Assembly: GCA_032622095.1 (NCBI GenBank)
Contig: CP136065.1
Coordinates: 20,324,134 to 20,388,133 of the forward strand
Reading direction: 5' to 3'
DNA from: Siphonodentalium dalli
Lineage: Eukaryota > Mollusca > Scaphopoda > Gadilida > Siphonodentaliidae
DNA: 64,000 nt
The first letter of the stretch is position 1; every line of letters starts with the position of its first letter. This document shows positions 48,001-57,000 of the stretch, piece after piece. The position numbers were made by a program, and so were the translations under genes. The notes below the pieces were generated by a model, which was not told the DNA's origin, ran no database searches, and saw only the letters and a list, made by a program, of their open reading frames with translations.

Positions 48001-51000
48001 CAGAATGCAGACCTGAAGGCTCAGACTGAGTCTCTTCTTAATGCTGCTCAAGATCAGTCCATTAGTACCCGCTACTACCAAAACAAGATCCTTCGGATGA
48101 ATGTTGATCCTAGATGTAGAGTATGCCATCAACACCCTGAGACAGTAGAACATATTATATCTGCTTGTCCAAGATTAGCGAGTTCAGAATACCTTGAACA
48201 CCATAATAACGTTGGGCGATATGTTCATTGATCCTTCTGTAAGCATTATAGCATGCAATCTGCAGATAAATGGTATGAACACTCTCCTCAGAATGTAATA
48301 TCTAGAGACAACATTACAGTCATTTGGGACACACTGACCGAACCATCTTGTGTAGCAGTCCAGACATAATCGTCAAGAACAGGGACGACAACACATGTCT
48401 GCTCATAGATGTTTCGATCCCAAGTGACTATAATGTCATCCAGAAAGAAACAGAAAAGGTCAGGAAGTATATTGACCTACACATAGACGTGAGTCTTATG
48501 TGGCAAATGAAAACTTCCATCATACCTATAGTGATTGGTGCAACTGGGGCAGTGAGCAACAATATTAACAAATGGTTAGCCCTACTTCCTACCTCCATAG
48601 ATGTTGCTCATCTACATAAAACTGCACTTCTTGGCACTGCCAGAATACTGCGCAAAATAACATCCATGCATACTGTCTAATGAGTATTGCTACGGCTGTG
48701 GTTAAGCCGCCAATACACCATTTATTCACCTCCAAGAGAGTGACCTTATGGAAAAAACAACAATAATAATAATAATAATATATAGTCTATATTATTATTA
48801 AAGTAATGGTATGTGTACTTATCAGCGGATTTTGATAAAATCTTCCAACAGTGCAGGCCTACTATCTAGATATGTCAGTTTATTTCTAAAGCATTTGGAT
48901 AGTCTTTATACCGCGACTTGATTTTGAAGATTTCCCGATGGGTGGGGATGTTATGTCCGGGTAAATTGCGATTATGTAGCACCCACTGATCACCACTGTA
49001 AAAACATAAAACCCTGATACCCCGATAAAAGTCCGGAGTAATCCCGATACAGAAATTTTCCAAACAGCATGCGGTGTTGTTTTCGGATTATGATACTCCG
49101 AAATGAAAGTGAACGCTGAAAGTATCCCGATAGCTTATGTAAATATTCTGAAACGTTCCCGATAAACGTTGCGTCATTTCCCGATAATAATTTCCCAATA
49201 ACTGTATATGCTATAGGGATTTATCAAGAAATAGGCTGATTTCCCGACAGAAGTTTTGAGATGACGCCTTATAGACCTTATGGAAGCTCCTATCCCTTAT
49301 ATGAACAGATAATTGGTAATCAATTAGACATAGTTACCTGCTGTAGAGCAGTAGACTCCAGCATCCTCACTGTGAGTACAATCCTCAACTCCCCATCCTC
49401 TGTGTCCACAGTTCGAAATAGACATCTCATATCCGCGGCAAGCAACATTATCCAACCATATTCGACCACTGCCTTGTCCATAAGATCCACCCGACCTTGC
49501 TGAACCAGAACTACCAAAGAGAAAAACCATGGAAAGCAATTAACAAATTAATAATTGCCCAGATACACGAATCAGATTACCTTCCCTGTGATGGGTCACA
49601 AATCCACACTTATCGGGATTAGAACCAGTTTTGCAATCACTGGATGGATTAAGTTGGCCTCATATGCCAGGATTTCTGCTAGGGTTTGGGGGAATGGTAC
49701 CCCTGTAACCGCGGGGGGAATCCGCAGACCATCAACAAACTGTATATGGATAATAGTATTTACCAATAGTAAATCAATTGATAATTTAAATCCAAGTTTT
49801 GAATGTCTATGTTTAATAATATAAGTAGATAAAGTTAAGGAATCATAATTGTGTTTTGCAGTAATGCCAGAAGTATATGACCCTGAGAGATTTCCGATGA
49901 ATGGCAACAAGCCATATCTCTGACTAAATCCTGAAAAATTACCCATAATTCTGCTGTGGTTAAGGAGTTGATTATTTAGGGCATTACTGTAAGGGTGTCG
50001 TCATTTAGCACTTCATGTAAACTGACAAAACCATTAATACCATAACTATTACGACAAAACAACAAGTTAAATCGGTGGCTAAAATAAGCGTGCAGACAAT
50101 TTTTCTTATTGCCGCCAACAATTGTAGAGGCAATTATTTTAATTTGCATTCCTATGTCTGGCTTCACTAACATTACATTCATGAAAACATGTTATACCAG
50201 GAAATATTTCTGATCACCATTCAGTGGATAACAGCTTGACCTTTTCTACATAATTATAAATAAGAACCAGTTTGAACAGTGTGTTATTTGACAACATAAT
50301 TAAGACGTAACCAGGCAGAATTAATCACATGGCTTTTATCAAAGTCCGCTTCAATATCTTTTAGAATAATTTAAGGCAATAATTGTTGAAAAAGCAATCT
50401 TTTCACGTGATATGGTTTTACCTGAGTTGGCTGGCAAATATAATTATCTTCATTTATCATTCCCTGTTGTGTTATTTAGTGGCAGATACACATGTGAAGT
50501 AGGCATTAATCTGTCAGTCAGGTAGGGGAATACATGTCAGAGGGGAAATTTGGGTGTGGGGAAAGGGACCATGAAAGAGACCCGCTGCCACTCTAGAGGA
50601 AACACTGGCTATGCACATTACCAACTGAGCCACTTGAGCCCCCAACCTCAATCCCCTCCCAAGGTATAAGAAAGATGTCAGGAAATCCAATGTATACCTG
50701 TACTTGTATTAGCTAGAGCATTCAAATTATCTTTAATATTTTTCATTTAATTCATCATTACTGTATATGTATACCTGAATCCCAGCATCCTGCAAATGAC
50801 TGTAGCATCATTGTTATCCCAGCTGTCATCACAAATTGTACCCCACTGTCCTTGGTAGTAAATCTCTACTCGACCATAAGTTCTTGCATTTTGACCAGCC
50901 AGTCTCACCAGAATCCCAGGATCTAAAAGTAAACAGAATGTGCACGGCACTGATTCAGAATGGTGTGTTCGTTGCTTCATACAGTAATGCTCTAAATAAT

Positions 51001-54000
51001 CGACTCGGATCCTTAACCACAGCAGAATTATGGGTAACTTTTCAGGATAGAGCTGGAAATATGGATTGTTGCCATTCATCGGAAACCTCTCCGTGAGAGC
51101 TTTCCGATGAATCGCAACAAGCCATATTTGAAGCTATATCCTGAAAAGTTACCCATAATTATGCTGTGGTTAAAGAGTCAATTATTTAGGGCATTAATGT
51201 AAGTGCATGAACATACAGTAATACCTGAAGTATATGACCCTTTACCCACAGCAGAATTATGGGAAATTTTTAAGGATTTAGTCGGAAATATGGCTTGTTG
51301 CCATTCATCGAAAAGCTGTGGTTAAAGGATCATATACTTTGGGCATTACTGTATAAATTATTATTTTAATTTAAATTGCCGTGTTACAAATAGATTGGCA
51401 CATCGAGTGTCATTCGGCTCAGATCAAGCTAGAAAATTGTTCCTGATTTTCACCGATGTAAGGGTTTGAACCTACAACCAGTAACTTAAGCATCATATGC
51501 CATATGACATCAGAATACTGACATTGCACCATTCCTTGAACATTGCACACGAAGGTTAGGTATGAATGAAAGCTGGGACTGGAATAAATTCAATGTAATT
51601 TTATAGAAGACGTTTTTATGTTAATTCACAATTTCAAATTTTGTTACTTTAAATTTTTTTTTTTATTTATATTTAAACAAAAAATATTTTATTATATATT
51701 ATTTTTATTTATTTATTCATATTCATTACTGTTGTAAGTAATTAGTAACATGCTCTCACTGTAGAAAAACCACAAAAGGTAATTATTAATTTGTTTTTAC
51801 AGTTAATATCCATTTGTCTGTTTGGATTATGGACACATGCAGTCTTTGTAACAAATTTACAATGCATATTAATTGCGACACCATATACCACGTATTTATG
51901 ATGCCAGTGTTTTATGACCAGCGAGTATAAGACAAAAGGTTAATCAGCCGAATTTGAATTTACGACACAATAATTTATCAGCAAAGACAAGGGCGAAATA
52001 ATAGCCATGCTTTGATGACTATGTGGCAACATAAAACGTAGTTTCCGGGTGAAAGATTAGATATTTATAGATACTAACTTGCATTATTAAGGTTATTTTG
52101 AGGTTAATTTTTACAGTATGTAACACAGATAAATACAAAATGAGAATTTCCTTCAATTTCACAATTATACCTCCCAAAAAATTTGAGCTTTGTCGACGAT
52201 GAGCTAGAATCTTGGGCCGACAGTGGGGCGATTAGTGGTAGACATAAGGTGAGCTGCAAAAGTTGATTCAGGCAACCAATCTGAAGCTCCGGCCACTGAA
52301 CCTTGGGTCCTCACTGTCGGTCGAGGATTCTGTCGTTCCTCGGAAACGCGCTTTTGCATCTAAAAGATTTGTCAACGATGAGCTAGAATCTTGGGACCGC
52401 TCTTTTGTGACTGAAAACGACTGAGGTGATTTCTTGCACAACCTTCATCACAGGATACAGGTAAAATCTTGTTTAAATTGATTTACCACAACCATAACAC
52501 CAACCATGCCAGTCTTTAGCTCGGTCCTGCCCGGTTCTGGTCCCATGGTCCTACTACAGAAGTCAGGACCAGTGGCAGATAAACTGCTTATATCACTGAT
52601 TCGGGAAACCAATCTTCAAGGGCGAAAGCCCCAGCATCACTGCCTTCGGAGGCTGTTCTGGATGGGTAAGACTCGCTGCCGCGTAACGTCATTTTTTCTA
52701 ACAATTTAACAATTTTGAAAGGTATATATGGTTACAGGACACCAATTATTCTCCATAGGCGACAGTGTTAATGTCCGGGGCTATGCTCGATTCCTTGTGA
52801 ATTCAGGAACTTTCTAACCTAGTCAATTTTGAAGAATGGCTCTTCGGACCCAATTTGACCCATAAAAATTAATAGGCACGTGTGGGTTTTCCATCTTTAA
52901 ATTTACCGCTTTTGATACTGCCCTAATTCCGCAGAAAAAATCATCACCAAATTTTCAAATATACCCCCATTAAATGCCAGGTTAATTATTTCACCCACTC
53001 GGGATCAATATTCATCTAGGTATAATATTTCCATGGTGGCTTTGATTTTTTTTTCTTGTTTTTGCATTAATTTTATCCCAATCATAATCAACCATTCAGC
53101 TGCCAGATGTGATTTTATGCTGACTTGAGTGTGGGTGACAGCACATCAAGGGGGATAATTTTTTATAATTGGTGTACTATAACCTATAGTGAGCATTGGA
53201 CAGATAATAAAGTCGTCCAAACGATATTAAATTGTGGCCATTTATATACCGACGACAAGATAAAGAACTTTGATTCGAAACATGTCTGTGTTCTTATTTC
53301 ATTAACCCTCTTCTGCCACCACCCATATCTAAATGTGCTTAAAAAATATCTTAACTTGAATGTGATTTTTTCTCATTGAAGCCGCATTCTGGCAAAGTAA
53401 ACAATGACGACGTACATACATGTGGACGATCTGATAGCTTGTAGATATCACTTCCAGAAAATATGTTACACGATTCGGCAGGCGAATTGGGCGCACTTGG
53501 GGTTCACATTGGGCGCACCTACCAAATTTTCGAAACAAAATCGACAGAAAACCTAATTTTGCCCGTCACAAGAATGCATTTATTGGCGGAACTTTGGGCG
53601 CGTTAGATCGTTAATCCAATTCTGCAAATTTTCAGGGTTGTCCTTTTTTGTCAAACTGTCATCTTAAAGGGGCAATTCGACTTTGTTTGACCAGATACTG
53701 GACCGATTTTTCATTATGTGTTAGAGTGCGGTCCATAATGAAACAATGATTTACGCCTACGTCGTGCTCAATCCGGACAAATCCGCATATTCGTTCATCT
53801 GGAGTGTCGGGTGCCCCAAATGGTGGTATCACATTCGTTAATGGGGCATTCATGGGCCCACAATAGGTCGAAAATGACAATTTTCGGTTTGACAGCGAGA
53901 TGCAGAAATGGTATGGGAGGGGTTAATTTTTAATTTTATTTCACGGCTCCTGTGCCTTAATAATCTGTCGTATCGCGTGCTTCAAGCTCCCAATTTGTTT

Positions 54001-57000
54001 TCTGAGGATAATGAGCACTGGCCGTGTTCCAGAGCAGAAATCTGAAAAACGACCATTTCTTGCTATAGGTTACAGGACACCAATTATTCTCCATAGGCGA
54101 CAGTGTTAATGTCCGGGGCTATGCTCGATTCCTTGTGAATTCAGGAACTTTCTAACCTAGTCAATTTTGAAGAATGGCTCTTCGGACCCAATTTGACCCA
54201 AAAACATTAATAGGTACGTGTGGGTTTTCCATCTTTAAATTACCGCTTTTGATACTGCCCTAATTCCGCAGAAAAAATCATCACCAAATTTTCAAACATA
54301 CCCCCCATTAAATGCCAGGTTAATTATTTCACCCACTCGGGATCAATATTCATCTAGGTATAATCAAGTACGTTAATCCAGAATAAAAGTACATGGTATA
54401 ATATTTTCATGGTGGCTTTGATTTTTTCTTGTTTTTGCATTAATTTTATCCTAATCATAATCAACCATTCAGCTGCCAGATGTGATTTTATGCTGACTTG
54501 AGTGTGGGTGACAGCACATCAAGGGGGATAATGTTTTATAATTGGTGTACTATAACCTATATGAAAGGTATATATACAGCCATCACATGACAACGAGAAG
54601 AGAATAACACGATGAAAGAAGATGTCTCTACTTGCTCGATTTTTAGCTAGCGTGGCATGCAGGCAGGGTTATCTCAAGGGAGTATTTTTCTGGATTGCGA
54701 GTTTATGAACTCAATATTTATTGTTCATAACAAACTTGCAATTTATCCGTCGCCTACCGGTCGCTAATTAACGCCGGGGAATATATATATTAACGCACAC
54801 AAATTTATCGTTTCGAAAGAATCCGTGTTTTTTATCAACTCAATGGCGACCCTCAGTCCGATTTGGAACGGTATGTGAAGTCTCCTAATTTCGTGCTACA
54901 CATGTTCTGTTCCATTTTTACGAAGTCAACTCCGCGCTAGTTCATATCATGTATACTGCTAAGGCATACATGTCACAGCTATGTTAGCTCATGCCATACG
55001 TTGCCCAGAACAGAAATGTTTCGCTTGGCAATAATATACATGACCAAATAAAACAGATAGTCCAATGAACCTGACATTTCATTTGCTTGTCCCAGAGCTA
55101 AAATTTCGCTAAAATATTCTCGCAAGATACCATGGATTCTTGCGAAATGTCTGGCCATTCAAGTAATCCACTTTCAAATGAAAATTTATAGGATGCAAGC
55201 ACAAAAACTTACGGAACCATATATAAGCCAGTCTCCATCTAGTAACATGCCTGCAAATAGTGTGTCTGTCATTTTTCCCAGTGGGTGAATTTAGTAGTGA
55301 TGTAATCCCATATGGTGGGCTAGCATCACCAAATTCACCCTATGAGGACCTCATTCTGCTCAGGCCTCAACTGCTATGGGAGAGCTAGGATCAGATTGTA
55401 GTTCCCCAGATGCATGGTTATGTTTACCCAATAGTCACCTCAATTAAAAAAAAATCTGCAAATTAAGGTATATATATACTTCCAAGAAAGGAAAAAGTAA
55501 CTAAACCAATGTTAATTTTTGACTATAGATACCTCCCTGAAGATGAGATCTAAGCAGAATTAGATCCCAAGAGGGTGAATTTGGTGATGCTAACCTGCTG
55601 TGCACGATAACTCAATAAATTCACCCTGTGGGGACTTCATTCTTCAAATGACAGACACACTATTTGCAGGCTTGCCCAGTAGCTGACATTACTATACGAT
55701 GCCGGTCAACGCATGTTTGACACGACGCCAGCTTCGTTTTTTGCAACTGGGCCACCAATGAATATTTTTGAAAATTGAAAAAAGTTTCCCTTGAACTGGA
55801 TGACTGATTGACAGGCATTTGTTACCAAGACATTATTGTTGATTGCAATGAATATATAATTTTTCTATTATATATAAATATATTGGTGAAATCATCTTTT
55901 ACCAATATTGGGATTAAATTTTTAATATAGAAATAACTCTTGTTTAATATGAGTTATAACTGAAAAGTTTGAATACAAAGTTTAATATGAGTTAATATAA
56001 CTGAAAAGTTTGAATACAAATTTACTATATAAATAAGCTGCGCGCATTATAGAAATCATCTTCAAACTTTTCGGTTATAACCAAATAACTTTAATCCAAA
56101 ACAATTTCTTAGTAACAATAATATGATCATACGCTAGCGTAATTAACGAACCAAAGCAAAACCACTCACACGAGGGTAGCTGTGGCTTTTTTTTTCTTTT
56201 TTTTATCAAAATCAGTCCTGGTATTCCCTCCAAATAAGATTCACATAAGGCTATATTTCCTGGGTTCGTCGAATGAATGGACCCCAATCGCAATTTTGAG
56301 TATAAATTAGGCAAATTGTACTTCCGGGTAGTCTTGATCAGCAGCTTGACTATTCATACTCCCCAAGAGCTTTCTGATGAATGGCCACCGCTTTTAGGAC
56401 AAAATTAATTGTACCCGTGTGACGATACAGGCAAGCAATGATAATCGGACTGACACCCAGGTATCGATTAATAGATATACACAACACAGCATTGAGCACA
56501 AAAATTACATCAAACGATGCTGCCTTTCGATTCATGCGTCATTTCACATCACACAAGTACTGTAATGCTCTAATTAATCCACTCCTTAACCACAGCAGAA
56601 TTATGGGTAACTTTTCAGGATTTAGTCGGAAATATGGCTTGTTGCCATTCATCGAAAAGCTCTCAGTTAATTAGTCGATTAATTAGAGCATTACTGTACT
56701 GACATCACCATAAAATATCACATTAAAGATTATTTTGACATTGTGGTCTCTTTCACTTTGGTTGTTTTAAATACAATGATTTATCAATGACAGTGTACTA
56801 TAGCATGCACTGAAATTGATTGACAGGTTCAAATAAACAATTTGGTATATAACCTTTGATGCTGTGATCATTCAGCATTAACACTGCCAATCCTATACTG
56901 AGTTTTTTCGGTCACGATCGCAATGTGCAATCCTTTCTGTGCCCTACTTTCAAATCCAGGCATGTGAAGGCACGAAAGTACTATTGTGCATCTCGAAAAA

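Noticed and set aside
52727-54561. Two similar ~480-bp blocks as LTRs of one short element
   Set aside because: Each block has its own inverted ends, and the DNA between has no primer site or retroelement coding sequence, so two MITE copies fit better.
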